Below are positions 18,988-29,344 of a stretch of DNA of 64,000 nucleotides, piece by piece (position 1 is the stretch's first letter; each line of letters opens with the position of its first letter). The position numbers were made by a program, and so were the translations under genes. The notes beneath the pieces were generated by a model. The model saw only the letters and a list, made by a program, of their open reading frames with translations. It ran no database searches and was not told where the DNA came from. Origin of the DNA: Planococcus kocurii (GTDB lineage: Bacteria > Bacillota > Bacilli > Bacillales_A > Planococcaceae); assembly GCF_001465835.2 (NCBI RefSeq), contig NZ_CP013661.2, positions 372,001 through 436,000 on the forward strand. Direction: 5' to 3'.

Positions 18988-19188
18988 GAATAATTCCTCC
19001 TTATGATTAACCAAACTATATTCAAAGTATATCATGCGTTAAAAACACTAGCTATTTTTTTGCCTACTCCTCTATTACCCAGCAGATCATTGGGCTAAAC
19101 GAAAAACAGATTGCTTCCGTCCTAACAGTTGCTTTCCTACAGCAGTCGCTACTTCTTCAAGCCACTCATTAGTAAAAATCCTCAGACA

Positions 19189-19228
19189 AAAACAGATGAC
19201 GAGTTTTTGTTTTTCTCGCCACCTGTTT
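19189..19228 (-). terminator. Terminator after etfA
   Basis: A 14-bp stem including G-U pairs (AAACAGGTGGCGAG/CTCGTCATCTGTTT) with T-rich 3' flank on minus. The remaining sequence from 19020 to 19188 holds no gene I can see. Confidence 0.75.
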
Positions 19229-19264
19229 AAGTTTTAAAAGTAAGCGATTAGCCACTTTTTGTAA

Positions 19265-20230
19265 TTACATTACTTTCTTAAATTCTTCTGTCAGCATGGG
19301 AATAACTTCAAACAAATCTCCGACAATGCCGTAATCTGCTACTTTGAAGATATTTGCTTCTGGGTCTTTGTTGATTGCTACGATGACTTTCGAGTTAGAC
19401 ATCCCCGCCATATGTTGGATAGCTCCAGAAATACCAGCTGCGATATATAGGTCAGGTGTTACCACTTTTCCTGTTTGTCCAATTTGAAGTGAGTAATCGC
19501 AATAATCTGCGTCACAAGCTCCGCGAGATGCACCGACTGCCCCACCAAGAAGATTAGCTAATTCTTGTAAAGGTTCAAATCCTTCTGTGCTCTTGACGCC
19601 ACGGCCTCCAGCTACGATAACTTTCGCTTCCGAAAGATCGACACCTTCAGTTGATTTGCGTACAACATTTTTAATAATCGTGCGCAGGTTTGTAATATCC
19701 ACAGCCAACGAATTAACTTCACCTGAACGTTCTTGTCTTTCAAGTGGCGCAATATTGTTCGAACGCACTGTAATAAAGTCAATGCCGTCTTTTAGTTTCA
19801 CTTTTTCAAACGCTTTACCAGAGAAAATCGGGCGGATAAATACAGCTTCGTCGCCTTCTCCTTCAATGTCCGTAACATCTGAAATTAAGCCAGCTTGTAA
19901 TTTAGAAGCGATTTTGGGTGCCAAGTCTTTGCCAACTGATGTATGACCAAAAACGAGACCTTCTGGTTTTTCTTGTTCGACAACTGCCATGAAAGCTTGA
20001 CCATAGCCGTCAGATGTATATGATTTCAAATGCGGATGTTCAACTGTTACGACACGGTCTGCGCCATATGCCACAAGTTCAGCACCAAAATCAGCGACTG
20101 CATCTCCGATTAAAACGCCTACTACTTCACCGCCGCCAGAAATTTTCTTAGCAGCTGCAATTGCTTCAAATGAAACATTACGTAATGCGCCTTCGCGCGT
20201 TTCGCCTAAAACTAATACTTTCTTCGCCAT
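19265..20230 (-). CDS. etfA: Electron transfer flavoprotein alpha subunit
   Basis: With EtfB it carries electrons from acyl-CoA dehydrogenases to the respiratory chain. The 321-residue protein ends with the FAD-binding domain: [57 protein letters not shown]. The ATG at 20228-20230 has GGGGGTAAACAGACT upstream; an apparent 26-residue extension is unlikely. It is the last gene of the fatty-acid degradation cluster. Confidence 0.96.
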   Translation of the reverse strand: MAKKVLVLGETREGALRNVSFEAIAAAKKISGGGEVVGVLIGDAVADFGAELVAYGADRVVTVEHPHLKSYTSDGYGQAFMAVVEQEKPEGLVFGHTSVGKDLAPKIASKLQAGLISDVTDIEGEGDEAVFIRPIFSGKAFEKVKLKDGIDFITVRSNNIAPLERQERSGEVNSLAVDITNLRTIIKNVVRKSTEGVDLSEAKVIVAGGRGVKSTEGFEPLQELANLLGGAVGASRGACDADYCDYSLQIGQTGKVVTPDLYIAAGISGAIQHMAGMSNSKVIVAINKDPEANIFKVADYGIVGDLFEVIPMLTEEFKKVM

Positions 20231-20357
20231 AGTCTGTTTACCCCCTAAGTAGATGTGAAAAAATGCTATCGTGATATGAACGTACCGAACGCTTAAAATC
20301 ATCAACAAACTTGTCGTTGTATCTTTTACTTAAGATGCTCGGTCACTTCAAGTTACA

Positions 20358-21131
20358 TTAAATAACTTTTGCTTCGTTACGTAGTAAGCCAACCAGTTCT
20401 GTTACCTGGTTTGAGATGTCACCTTCAAGAATACGGCCAGCTGCTTTTTTCGGTGGCAAGTAGATTTCGATTGTTTCTGTTTTCGCTTCTACGTCGTCTT
20501 CTTCGATATCTAAATCATCTAATTCCAGTTCTTCTAGCGGCTTTTTCTTCGCTTTCATAATTCCTGGAAGCGATGGATAACGCGGCTCGTTTAACCCTTG
20601 TTGAGCTGTCACTAACAGTGGCAATGACGTTTCTAATTCTTCTGCATCGCCTTCGATATCACGAACGATAGTTACAGTTTCGCCATCAATGCTCAAGCTA
20701 GTAATAGTCGTTACACAGTTAATGCCAAGTAAATCGGCAACGCGTGGTCCGACTTGTCCAGAACCGCCATCAATTGCTACGTTTCCTGCTAAAATCAAAT
20801 CAGCTTCTTTGTCCTTTAAATACTCAGCCAATATGTATGCAGAAGTAAATTGATCCATTTCTTCAACGTCGTCTTCTGTATTAATCAATACAGCTTTGTC
20901 GGCGCCCATCGCAAGTGCTGTACGCAGTTGCTTTTCTGCTTCTTCATTACCAATTGTAACGACCGTTACTTCTCCGCCGTGTGCATCGCGGACTGTGATG
21001 GCTTCTTCAATCGCGTATTCATCGTAAGGATTAATGATGAATTCCGCACCGTCTTCCTGGATTTGTCCACCTGAAACGACGATTTTCTCTTCTGTGTCAA
21101 ACGTACGTTTTACTAATACATAAATGTTCAT
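20358..21131 (-). CDS. etfB: Electron transfer flavoprotein beta subunit
   Basis: Partner of EtfA, binding AMP and providing the docking face. The 257-residue sequence carries MNIYVLVKRTFDTEEKI, NPYDEYAIEEA and the signature loop KPLEELELDDL in the recognition-loop region. It is encoded 20 bp after the enoyl-CoA hydratase and upstream of etfA. Confidence 0.95.
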   Translation of the reverse strand: MNIYVLVKRTFDTEEKIVVSGGQIQEDGAEFIINPYDEYAIEEAITVRDAHGGEVTVVTIGNEEAEKQLRTALAMGADKAVLINTEDDVEEMDQFTSAYILAEYLKDKEADLILAGNVAIDGGSGQVGPRVADLLGINCVTTITSLSIDGETVTIVRDIEGDAEELETSLPLLVTAQQGLNEPRYPSLPGIMKAKKKPLEELELDDLDIEEDDVEAKTETIEIYLPPKKAAGRILEGDISNQVTELVGLLRNEAKVI

Positions 21132-21151
21132 GAACGTAAACCTCCCAAGTA

Positions 21152-21925
21152 TTATTTCCCTTTAAATTGCGCTTCCCGTTTTTCCAAAAATGCTTGAATT
21201 CCTTCTTTAGCATCTTCTGAAACAAAAACTGTACCAAAAGATTGTGCTTCTGCATTGACACCTTCGTGATACGAAGCAGGTTTTGTATATTGCAACATTT
21301 GGATAGCTGCTTTTACAGAAACCGGACTTTTCTTCGCAATTTTACGGGCAATTGTAAGCGTTTCCGAAAGAAGGTCTTCTTCTGGATAGGCACGGTTAGC
21401 CAAGCCATATTGCGCTGCTTCCGTTCCTGAGATCGGATCACTCGTTAATAACATTTCAGCTGCTTTTGCTGCGCCTACATACCTAGGCAAACGCTGCGTT
21501 CCAGCAAACCCCGGAATCAATCCTAATTGAAGCTCCGGTAATCCTAGTTTAGCATTTTCAGTAACAAATCGCATGTGACAACTCATTGCCAATTCCAATC
21601 CACCGCCTAAAGCAGCTCCGTGGATCGCGGCGATAACTGGCTTATGGAACGTTTCAACACGTTCAAAAACTTCCTGACCACTCGCTGACAATTTTGAAAA
21701 TTCTTCTCCTGAAGGTACTTGTGTGAATTCCTTAATATCGGCTCCTGCAGAAAAGAATCTGCCTTCTCCGTGCAAAACAATGACGCGAACTTCCTCATCA
21801 TTTTCTACTTGGTTTAATAATTCATCGACTTCCAAAATAAGTGAACGCGACAGTGCGTTTGCCGGTGGACGATTAATCGTCGCGATGGCAACTCCATCTT
21901 CTTTTTTCCAACTAATAAATTCCAT
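21152..21925 (-). CDS. fadB: Enoyl-CoA hydratase (FadB/YsiB-like)
   Basis: Crotonase-fold enzyme hydrating trans-2-enoyl-CoA in beta-oxidation. Oxyanion-hole motifs [10 protein letters not shown] and [15 protein letters not shown] are present, followed by [19 protein letters not shown] with the glutamate region of the active site. Length is 257 residues. It sits between fadR and etfB, as B. subtilis fadB does in the lcfA cluster. Confidence 0.92.
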   Translation of the reverse strand: MEFISWKKEDGVAIATINRPPANALSRSLILEVDELLNQVENDEEVRVIVLHGEGRFFSAGADIKEFTQVPSGEEFSKLSASGQEVFERVETFHKPVIAAIHGAALGGGLELAMSCHMRFVTENAKLGLPELQLGLIPGFAGTQRLPRYVGAAKAAEMLLTSDPISGTEAAQYGLANRAYPEEDLLSETLTIARKIAKKSPVSVKAAIQMLQYTKPASYHEGVNAEAQSFGTVFVSEDAKEGIQAFLEKREAQFKGK

Positions 21926-21942
21926 CCAATGAGCCCCTTTCT

Positions 21943-22527
21943 TTAAGCTTGCATACCCTTTAGCAGCAAACGATGAACTTGTGGCGCGAGTTCGACTAAA
22001 TCATATTTATGATCATTCATGACCCATGTTGTGATGGTCTCATCCATTGTACCAAAAACCATCTGTCTCGCTAAACGAATATCCATTTCAATGTCAAATT
22101 CTCCATCTTCCATTCCTTTTATGAGAATCTTGTCCATTAGCTTTAAATATTCTCGAAGCACATTATTGATTTTAAGGCGGAGATCGTGATTTGATTGGCG
22201 CAATTCAAGTTGCGTCACAATGGCTAAGTGAATATCGCTCGCTAATAACTCGAAATGACTCGTGATCATTAACCCCAGTTTAGTTGATGCAGTCAACTCA
22301 CGCGAGATGATTTCTTCTAGCTTACTGACGAAAATACCCATTTTCTCTTGAAATACAGAGATGAGAATGTCTTCTTTGTTTTTAAAATACAAATAAATCG
22401 TTCCGTCAGCAACGCCTGCTTGTTTGGCTATTTTCGAAACTTGCGCTTGATGATAGCCATTTTCAGCAATCACAATAACAGCCGCATTGATAATTTGCTT
22501 ATACTTTGGCTTGTCTTTTTTTACCAT
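21943..22527 (-). CDS. fadR: TetR-family regulator of fatty-acid degradation (FadR-like)
   Basis: A 194-residue TetR repressor. The N-terminal HTH spans [45 protein letters not shown]; the C-terminal domain should bind a long-chain acyl-CoA that releases DNA, as in B. subtilis FadR (YsiA). The ATG at 22525-22527 lies after GGTGGTGACAGT. A sigma-A promoter and a palindrome resembling the FadR box lie immediately upstream, suggesting autoregulation of a fadR-fadB-etfB-etfA unit. Confidence 0.9.
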   Translation of the reverse strand: MVKKDKPKYKQIINAAVIVIAENGYHQAQVSKIAKQAGVADGTIYLYFKNKEDILISVFQEKMGIFVSKLEEIISRELTASTKLGLMITSHFELLASDIHLAIVTQLELRQSNHDLRLKINNVLREYLKLMDKILIKGMEDGEFDIEMDIRLARQMVFGTMDETITTWVMNDHKYDLVELAPQVHRLLLKGMQA

Positions 22528-22548
22528 ACTGTCACCACCCAAAAAAAA

Positions 22549-22586
22549 TATGAAAATATGAATGGCGATTCATTCATATTTTCATA
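22549..22586. promoter_or_regulatory. FadR-type operator upstream of fadR
   Basis: A perfect 16-bp inverted repeat, TATGAAAATATGAATG and its complement, around a 6-bp centre. Inside it TGAATGGCGATTCATTCA (22559-22576) matches the Bacillus FadR box TGAATGAnnnnTCATTCA except for one base. It begins at the -10 element and runs over the transcription start. Confidence 0.75.
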
Positions 22587-22612
22587 TTATCGTTTATTCA
22601 CTAGAGTGTCAA
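22584..22612 (-). promoter_or_regulatory. Sigma-A promoter of fadR-fadB-etfB-etfA
   Basis: Consensus TTGACA (22607-22612) and TAATAT (22584-22589) with an exact 17-bp spacer on minus. The operator palindrome overlaps its downstream edge. Confidence 0.75.
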
Positions 22613-22666
22613 GTTTTTATCCTGTTTACTGACTCAGCAGATTGCAAGTTTGAAATGGGCGAGTTC

Positions 22667-24358
22667 TTATGACGGAACCGCTTCGTTCTGTTTAGCGACT
22701 TCTTCATCCACTAACGATCTTCGTAATATTTTACCAACTGCTGTTTTCGGCAATTCTTTGCGGAATTCGTAAATGCGCGGCACTTTAAATGCTGCTAAAT
22801 TTTCTCTGCAATGCGTATTGAGTTCTTCTTCTGTTACAGTATAGCCTTCTTTTAGCACGATGTATGCTTTTACTGTTTCTCCACGATACGGATCTGGTAT
22901 ACCAGCTACGACGCATTCTTGAATCGCTTCATGCTCATATAATACTTCTTCAATTTCACGCGGATAAATATTAAAGCCACCAGCGATGATCATGTCTTTT
23001 TTACGATCCACGATAAAGAAATGACCTTCATCATCCATGTAGCCAAGATCTCCAGTCAATAACCAGCCATCGACGATTGTTGCAGCCGTCTCTTCCGGTT
23101 TGTTCCAATAGCCCTTCATCACTTGAGGACCTTTAATCGCAATTTCTCCAATTTCGCCGTTAGGAACCGGGTTTAATGTACCTGACTGAAAAATTTTACT
23201 ATCTGTATCTGGATACGGTAAACCAATCGAACCTTTTGTTCGTTCTCCCCAAACTAAGTTTGAATGAGTAACTGGGGCAGTTTCCGTCAATCCGTAACCT
23301 TCGACTAGCTTGCCTCCTGTTAGTTTTTCAAACTTCTCTTGCACTTCTGCTGGCAGTGGAGCCGAACCGCTCAAGCAAGCTTCAATAGAAGAAAGATCGT
23401 ATTTTTCAATATCCGGATGATTCATCAATCCAATATAAATCGTTGGTGCTCCTGGGAATAAGGTAGGTTTTTGCTTGCTGATGGTTTTCAATGCTGTTTC
23501 TGGATCGAATTTTGGTAGCAGCACCATTTTGTCGCCAAGCATAACAGATAAAATCATGACCGTCGTCAAACCATATACATGGAATAACGGGATGATTCCC
23601 ATAATAGTTTCTTCGCCTTTTTTACATTTATACAGCCAGCTATCACACATGGTTGCGTTGGAAATGATGTTTTTATGCGTTAACATGACCCCTTTCGGAG
23701 AGCCGGTCGTACCTCCTGTATACTGCAACAACGCAAGGTCTTCTTCAAAATCGAAAGGTGGTTTCACGACAGTTGATTGTGCGGTTTTCATAATTTCAGT
23801 GAACAAATGATTAATGCCTCGATGTTCCACTTTAACGGTCATGCCGTACTGCTTTTTCTGGATAAATGGATAAACTAAATTTTTAGGAAATGCCAGATAA
23901 TCTTTAATCCCGGTGACAATGACATTTTCTAAATCTGTTTCTTTTAATACTTTTGAAATCCGTGGGAATAAAATATCCAATCCAATGATGGCTCGTGCAC
24001 CTGAATCTTTCATTTGATAAGCGATTTCGCGCTCGGTGTATAACGGATTGGTCATCACGACGACGCCACCCGCATAAAGGATCCCATAAAAACTAATGAC
24101 CGCCTGCGGACAATTGGGCAGCATAATCGATACTCTATCGCCTTTTTTAATGCCTAATTTTTGAAGATAGTTAGCGAACTTCATAGAAGACTGATAAAGT
24201 TCTTCATAAGAAAGTTCTTTCCCCATAAAATGGATTGCTACTTTTTGTGGGTACTTCTCATAAGCCTTTGTTAAATATTCCTGTACCGGCATGCTTGGGT
24301 AAGTCAGTGTATGGGGCACTTCTGGTGGATAATGTGCAAGCCAGGGCTTTTCAGTCAT
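22667..24358 (-). CDS. lcfA: Long-chain fatty acid-CoA ligase
   Basis: Activates fatty acids to acyl-CoA, with ATP to AMP. The 563-residue ANL-superfamily protein has the P-loop LQYTGGTTGSPKGVMLTHKN, the motif GYGLTETAPV, the hinge region DGWLLTGDLGYMD and the C-terminal PKTAVGKILRR lysine. A promoter overlapped by a cre-like site lies upstream. It heads the lcfA-fadR-fadB-etfB-etfA cluster, though fadR has its own promoter 140 bp later. Confidence 0.94.
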   Translation of the reverse strand: MTEKPWLAHYPPEVPHTLTYPSMPVQEYLTKAYEKYPQKVAIHFMGKELSYEELYQSSMKFANYLQKLGIKKGDRVSIMLPNCPQAVISFYGILYAGGVVVMTNPLYTEREIAYQMKDSGARAIIGLDILFPRISKVLKETDLENVIVTGIKDYLAFPKNLVYPFIQKKQYGMTVKVEHRGINHLFTEIMKTAQSTVVKPPFDFEEDLALLQYTGGTTGSPKGVMLTHKNIISNATMCDSWLYKCKKGEETIMGIIPLFHVYGLTTVMILSVMLGDKMVLLPKFDPETALKTISKQKPTLFPGAPTIYIGLMNHPDIEKYDLSSIEACLSGSAPLPAEVQEKFEKLTGGKLVEGYGLTETAPVTHSNLVWGERTKGSIGLPYPDTDSKIFQSGTLNPVPNGEIGEIAIKGPQVMKGYWNKPEETAATIVDGWLLTGDLGYMDDEGHFFIVDRKKDMIIAGGFNIYPREIEEVLYEHEAIQECVVAGIPDPYRGETVKAYIVLKEGYTVTEEELNTHCRENLAAFKVPRIYEFRKELPKTAVGKILRRSLVDEEVAKQNEAVPS

Positions 24359-24409
24359 TCTTTTGACCTCCTAATTTTTATTAGAATCGCGCGAATATTC
24401 CTACTTTTG

Positions 24410-24438
24410 ATTATAAAGAAGATTGAGAACGCTTTCAA
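24410..24438 (-). promoter_or_regulatory. lcfA promoter with overlapping CcpA (cre) site
   Basis: TTGAAA (24433-24438) and a perfect TATAAT (24410-24415) with a 17-bp spacer. TGAAAGCGTTCTCA (24424-24437, minus) matches the cre consensus TGWAARCGYTWNCA at all but one position and covers the -35 box, as expected for carbon catabolite repression. Confidence 0.6.
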
Positions 24439-24581
24439 ACTTTATTTTAGGACTTCTGAGTAAAGACTAATTTTGCTAATGACCAACTCAATCTTTTTGA
24501 GTACCTTTCACTAGAGCAGCCCCATTCGAAACAGCTCTCACCTGTCGATAACTAGCTCTACTTGCGAACTTTTCATCCATA

Positions 24582-24609
24582 TAAAAAAGCCAGCTCCAAG
24601 GCTGGCACT
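24582..24609 (-). terminator. Terminator after the 26-residue ORF
   Basis: GCCAGCCTTGGAGCTGGC hairpin followed by TTTTTTAT on minus; it closes the mutS2-DUF350-small ORF unit. Confidence 0.85.
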
Positions 24610-24614
24610 GTCCA

Positions 24615-24695
24615 TTAAAAAACGAACAGGAAAATAATTCCGACAATAATAAAAATCGCACAGAAAACAAACAAAATTTTAATAAGATTTTCCAC
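24615..24695 (-). CDS. Small single-span membrane peptide, 26 residues
   Basis: A GTG at 24693-24695 with AGGAG 9 nt upstream opens a 26-codon frame, MENLIKILFVFCAIFIIVG and a further hydrophobic stretch, ending at TAA 24615. It is almost entirely one transmembrane helix. A strong terminator follows 6 bp later, so the transcript is organised as if it were a real gene. An overlapping ATG frame runs through the terminator and is less credible. No family is recognised. Confidence 0.45.
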   Translation of the reverse strand: MENLIKILFVFCAIFIIVGIIFLFVF

Positions 24696-24707
24696 AACAT
24701 CCAACTC

Positions 24708-25121
24708 CTATTGAATACTAGCTCCGATGACAAACGATAAGCCAACCGAAATGGTCATTGAAATAAAGCCGACAGAGCGATTATCCCGTTCAATTTCATC
24801 ATCTACTTTAAATTTAGGTGTCAAAAACTCAAACAAAATATAAGCAAAGATCAACAAGGTAAAACCAAACAGACCCCAGCCCACCATTTCAACTAACGAG
24901 TTATGCTGTTCGATGGAAAAGCGGAAGATATTGGTGACCCCAAAAATCTTGCCACCTGTAGCCATTGCCACTGCTAGGTTACCTTTTTTGATTTGTTCCC
25001 AATTATTGTACTTGGTCACCATTTCGAAAATTACCATTGCGACGATCAAGCACAATACTACCACACTAAAATAGCCAGCTGATTCGACTAGCGGGTGTGT
25101 CCAAAACCCTGTCTCTGTCAT
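24708..25121 (-). CDS. DUF350 membrane protein, YshE-like
   Basis: A 137-residue protein with about four transmembrane helices (near residues 15-38, 48-70, 80-102 and 115-136), as in the DUF350 family. AAGGGGAATAACAA precedes the ATG. It lies 23 bp after mutS2, where B. subtilis has yshE. Function is unknown. Confidence 0.82.
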   Translation of the reverse strand: MTETGFWTHPLVESAGYFSVVVLCLIVAMVIFEMVTKYNNWEQIKKGNLAVAMATGGKIFGVTNIFRFSIEQHNSLVEMVGWGLFGFTLLIFAYILFEFLTPKFKVDDEIERDNRSVGFISMTISVGLSFVIGASIQ

Positions 25122-25144
25122 TTGTTATTCCCCTTTTTAGAAAC

Positions 25145-27505
25145 TTACTTTAATTCGGCGACGGTCACACCAGAGCCGCCTTCTCCCGCTTCGCCAAAAC
25201 GATAGCTTTTTACACGTGAATGTTTTTTCAAGTATTGCTGGACTCCTTGGCGCAGCGCACCTGTTCCTTTTCCGTGAATAATTGATACTTGGTGGTAATT
25301 TGATAATAACGCATCGTCCAAGTATTTTTCAACACGTGCAAGTGCATCCTCATAACGTTCACCACGTAAGTCTAGCTCCATTTTGATGTGACTGTCACGG
25401 TCTTTTAAGGTTGCCATCGTTCGGGTTTCTTTTTGCTTTTCGGGTTTTGTATAAGACAGGTCTGACTCAGGCAATTTCATTTTCAAAATACCGATTTGAA
25501 CAATCCATTCATTTTTCGATACTTTTTCAACTAAGGTTCCTTTTTGACCGAAGGAAATGACTTTAACTTCATCATTTGGTTTTAACGGTTTTTCTGCATT
25601 GTCTTTTGCTGCTTTTTTCAAGATTCGGTTTTGAGGCATCGCTTCTTCAAGCCGCTTTTTCGCATGGATCAGTTCGTGCTCTTTTACCGACGAACCTTGA
25701 TTAAGCTGCATTTTGCGCAAGTCCGTTATGACAGCTTCCGCTTCTGCTCTTGCTTGGTCAACAATTTTCCGCGCTTTTTCTTTGGCTTTTTCTTCTAGCC
25801 GTTCTTTTTGTTGCTCGTATTCTGCTAATTGCTTGGCTAATTCTTTTTTCAATTGCTCAGATTCTAGTAAGACTTCTTGCGTTTGTTCTGCGTCTTGTTC
25901 TGCTTGTCGACGACTCTTCTCAAGAGATGCAATCATCGAGTCAACTGCTTTGCTATCTGTTCCTGTAAAGCTCTTCGCATGGCTAATGATGTGATCTGGC
26001 AATCCAAGACGTTTTGAAATTTCAAAGGCATTACTCCGACCTGGTACTCCAATTAATAACCGGTAAGTCGGACTCAATGTCTCCACGTCAAACTCTACAC
26101 TGGCATTCGCTACACCGGGACGATTATAACCATAAGCTTTTAGTTCCGGGTAATGCGTTGTCGCAATAACACGCGCGCCTCTGCCATGGACCTCGTCTAA
26201 TAGTGATATTGCTAGCGCCGCTCCTTCTTGAGGATCTGTACCCGCTCCCAGTTCATCAAAAATCACCAGTGAATTTTCATCGAACTTGGTCAAAATATCA
26301 ACAATATTCACCATATGCGAAGAAAACGTACTCAAGCTTTGCTCGATTGATTGTTCGTCGCCGATATCGGCAAAAATTTGATCGAATACCGCAAGTTCTG
26401 AACCATCAAGAGCCGGTACCGGCAAACCAGATTGTGCCATCAACGTCGATAACCCAACCGTCTTTAACGTCACTGTTTTACCGCCTGTATTGGGGCCGGT
26501 GATGACGATCGCTGTTATATCTCTACCAAATTCGATATCGTTTGGTACGACTTCGTCTTTTGGAATTAACGGATGTCGCGCTTTTCGCAAATTAATATAG
26601 CCTTCTGTGTTCATCGTCGGCTTGGTACCTCGATGAGCTGAGCCGTATTTTGCTTTTGCTAAGATTAAATCGATTTCACCGAGTACATCAACTAATAAGA
26701 AGAGTTCATGCGCCACTTCTTGGACCTGTGCTGACAACATCAGCAAAATACGATCGATTTCTTCTTTTTCTTTCATCTTCAGACGACGCACTTCATTATT
26801 TGCTTGGACGACTGCATCTGGTTCGATAAATAAGGTCTGTCCTGATGAAGATTGGTCATGTACAATGCCTCCGTAATGGCTGCGGTATTCTTGCTTGACC
26901 GGAATGACAAAACGGTCATTGCGTATCGTCACAATCGAATCCGACAGCATTTTCGAAGCATTTTTGCCACGCACCAAACTTTCTAAACGCTCACGGACAC
27001 GACTTTCTTGTGTACGCAATTGCTGTCGAATAGTCCGTAGCTCTGTGCTCGCACTATCCAATACCCCACCATTGTCATCAATACAAATATTAATGGCGTG
27101 TTCAAGAGCTGTCAGGATGGGCATGGATTCTTTTTTCTCTAGGAAATGCGGAATCTGCACTACTGTTTCTTCTTGAATGGTTTCGAAAAACTGACGCAAA
27201 ATGCGGCTCGCACGAACAGTCGATGACACTTCCATTAGTTCCATTGGACTTAGACTGCCACCAATTTGTGCTCTTCGTGCGTGAAGTCGAATGTCAAAAA
27301 TCCCCCCCATCGGCACATTGTTTTTAACACGCAGTACTTGTGCGCCTTCGTCCATTTGTTCAAGTAGGCGATTAACTTCATTGATATCTGTGGATGGCAA
27401 CAGATTATCCACATGGGCTTTTCCGAGTGAAGACGTACAGTAACGTGCCACTTCATCGCGGATTTTGTAAAATTCAAGTGTTCTTAATGCGCGTTCTGCG
27501 ATCAT
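25145..27505 (-). CDS. mutS2: MutS2, ribosome-rescue/recombination ATPase
   Basis: A MutS-family ATPase without the mismatch-recognition domain; B. subtilis MutS2 splits collided ribosomes and is also tied to recombination suppression. The 786 residues show the clamp/lever region, ATPase core ([16 protein letters not shown]alker [21 protein letters not shown]alker B), a coiled coil near residues 510-600, a KOW-like segment and a C-terminal Smr domain ([20 protein letters not shown]). The ATG at 27503-27505 follows GGAGGTTCTTAC; a 19-residue extension is rejected. Confidence 0.95.
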   Translation of the reverse strand: MIAERALRTLEFYKIRDEVARYCTSSLGKAHVDNLLPSTDINEVNRLLEQMDEGAQVLRVKNNVPMGGIFDIRLHARRAQIGGSLSPMELMEVSSTVRASRILRQFFETIQEETVVQIPHFLEKKESMPILTALEHAINICIDDNGGVLDSASTELRTIRQQLRTQESRVRERLESLVRGKNASKMLSDSIVTIRNDRFVIPVKQEYRSHYGGIVHDQSSSGQTLFIEPDAVVQANNEVRRLKMKEKEEIDRILLMLSAQVQEVAHELFLLVDVLGEIDLILAKAKYGSAHRGTKPTMNTEGYINLRKARHPLIPKDEVVPNDIEFGRDITAIVITGPNTGGKTVTLKTVGLSTLMAQSGLPVPALDGSELAVFDQIFADIGDEQSIEQSLSTFSSHMVNIVDILTKFDENSLVIFDELGAGTDPQEGAALAISLLDEVHGRGARVIATTHYPELKAYGYNRPGVANASVEFDVETLSPTYRLLIGVPGRSNAFEISKRLGLPDHIISHAKSFTGTDSKAVDSMIASLEKSRRQAEQDAEQTQEVLLESEQLKKELAKQLAEYEQQKERLEEKAKEKARKIVDQARAEAEAVITDLRKMQLNQGSSVKEHELIHAKKRLEEAMPQNRILKKAAKDNAEKPLKPNDEVKVISFGQKGTLVEKVSKNEWIVQIGILKMKLPESDLSYTKPEKQKETRTMATLKDRDSHIKMELDLRGERYEDALARVEKYLDDALLSNYHQVSIIHGKGTGALRQGVQQYLKKHSRVKSYRFGEAGEGGSGVTVAELK

Positions 27506-27578
27506 GTAAGAACCTCCTAACTTTGGATATAAAATAAATGGTTCTATGTCGTTCTTCTGCAAGTGTCTGGATCATTTG

Positions 27579-29288
27579 TTATTTTGATTTGTTGATAAAT
27601 TCTTTGAATTTTTCAAGTGACCACGTATTGACGACCGTGTCTTTTTTCAGCCAGGCTTTTTGGGCATGCTTGACGCCGGTTTCCATGACTTCCAATCCTT
27701 CAATGGCATGAGCATCTGTGTTGATTGCGACAGGAACTCCTTTTTCTTGAGCCAGTACAAGGTAAGGAACAGCAAGATCTAAACGGTACGGACTGGCATT
27801 CAATTCAACAATTTTGCCGTATTCTTTTGCCCAATCGAGGATTTGTTCAACATCCGGATTATAGCCATCACGCTGGCCGACAATTCTACCAGTCGGGTGT
27901 GCAATCATGTGAACATTTGGGTTTTTCATAGCCGTTAAAATCCGTTCCATAATTTGTTCTTGTGGTTGCTGGAAACTTGAATGGATGCTGGCAATGACAA
28001 AGTCTAACTGGCTCAGCATGTCATCATCGAAATCCAAGCTAGCGTCTGGCAAGATATCCATTTCTGTTCCAGAAAACACTTCGATTTCCGGGTATTTTTT
28101 ATTCGTTTCACGAATTAAGGCGTGTTGCTCTGTCAGTCGTTCAGGGGTTAGGCCATTCGCCACTTTCAAATACTGCGAATGATCGGTAATAACCATAAAT
28201 TGATAGGATTTCGCGACACATGCCTCAATCATTTCTGTTAAGGAGTTGGCACCATCTGACCAAGTGGTATGCATGTGCAAATCGCCTTTAATGTCTTCAA
28301 TCGTTACTAATTCTGGCAATTCATCTAAACGATCGAGTTCACGACCATCTTCACGCACCGATGGCGGAATAAACGGCAAACCAAAATGGGCAAAAAATTC
28401 TGTTTCAGATGCAAACGTAGTGACCGTTCCGTCTTCCTGCTCGACACCGTATTCACTAATTTTCTTGTTTTGCGACTTGGCCAGTTGACGCATTTTCACG
28501 TTATGGTCTTTCGATCCGGTAAAGTGGTGTAGCGCTGTGACAAATTCTTCAGGCGCGACTAAACGAAAATCTACATCAATTGGTTCTAATACTTCTACAG
28601 TCACCGAAACTTTTGTGTCTCCAGATGCAATCGTTTCCTTTACAGGTAAAGCTGCAAGTAATTGCTCTTTCACGAGCGCAGGTTCAGCGGTTGCAATAAT
28701 AAAGTCGATATCTTTACTCGTTTCTTTCGTCCGGCGAAAACTTCCAGCTACTGAACACTCAGTAACTTCGGCAATTGATGTTAAAACATCTTGAATAAAC
28801 GCCACGGTTTCTTCCGTTTTCCAAATTGGCTGACGATCCGGCTTGGTTTCAAAGTCATTGATCTCTTTGAGTATCTTTTCTTCTGATTTCGGACCAAATC
28901 CTGGAAGTTTCTGGATTTCTTCATTCAAGCAAGCTACCTTCAAGGTTTCCATCGAATCAATGCCCAATTCTTTGTAAAGTTTGGCAATTTTCTTACCACC
29001 TAATCCTTGAAGTTTCATCATTGGAATCAGCCCTTTTGGCACTTCTTCTTGAAGCTCTTCGAGAACGGTTGACTTATTGTCATTTATTAGTTCGAGTATA
29101 ACGTCTCCCGTTCCTTTTCCAATACCTTTTAATTTGGTGACATCTTCGATTTCGTCCAAACTGCGCTGATCGAGTTCCAGCGCTTGAGCGGCTTTTCGGA
29201 AAGCCGATACTTTAAATGGGTTTTCCCCTTTAAGTTCCATGTATAACGCAATTTTTTCAAGTGTTCTGATGATAATTTTCTTATTCAC
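27579..29288 (-). CDS. polX: DNA polymerase/3'-5' exonuclease PolX
   Basis: Family X repair polymerase of about 569 residues. An N-terminal helix-hairpin-helix region (KLKGIGKGTGDVI, LQGLGGKKIAKLYKELG) precedes the nucleotidyltransferase core (SVAGSFRRTKETSKDIDFIIAT) and a C-terminal PHP phosphoesterase domain (IKGDLHMHTTWSDGANS, VITDHSQYL, AHPTGRI, NTDAHAIEG) with metal-binding His/Asp residues intact. The GTG at 29286-29288 after GGAGGGCTTTTG is preferred over the adjacent TTG. Confidence 0.95.
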   Translation of the reverse strand: MNKKIIIRTLEKIALYMELKGENPFKVSAFRKAAQALELDQRSLDEIEDVTKLKGIGKGTGDVILELINDNKSTVLEELQEEVPKGLIPMMKLQGLGGKKIAKLYKELGIDSMETLKVACLNEEIQKLPGFGPKSEEKILKEINDFETKPDRQPIWKTEETVAFIQDVLTSIAEVTECSVAGSFRRTKETSKDIDFIIATAEPALVKEQLLAALPVKETIASGDTKVSVTVEVLEPIDVDFRLVAPEEFVTALHHFTGSKDHNVKMRQLAKSQNKKISEYGVEQEDGTVTTFASETEFFAHFGLPFIPPSVREDGRELDRLDELPELVTIEDIKGDLHMHTTWSDGANSLTEMIEACVAKSYQFMVITDHSQYLKVANGLTPERLTEQHALIRETNKKYPEIEVFSGTEMDILPDASLDFDDDMLSQLDFVIASIHSSFQQPQEQIMERILTAMKNPNVHMIAHPTGRIVGQRDGYNPDVEQILDWAKEYGKIVELNASPYRLDLAVPYLVLAQEKGVPVAINTDAHAIEGLEVMETGVKHAQKAWLKKDTVVNTWSLEKFKEFINKSK

Positions 29289-29311
29289 CAAAAGCCCTCC
29301 TCGTTTCGATT

Positions 29312-29341
29312 AAAAAAACTTCCCTCGTAAGAGAGAAGTTC
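29312..29341 (-). terminator. Terminator between cvpA and polX
   Basis: AACTTCTCTC/GAGGGAAGTT hairpin followed by TTTTTTT on minus. Confidence 0.88.
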
Positions 29342-29344
29342 CTA

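Noticed and set aside
24378..24400. FadR box in front of lcfA
   Set aside because: GAATCGCGCGAATATTC is partly palindromic but does not fit TGAATGAnnnnTCATTCA.
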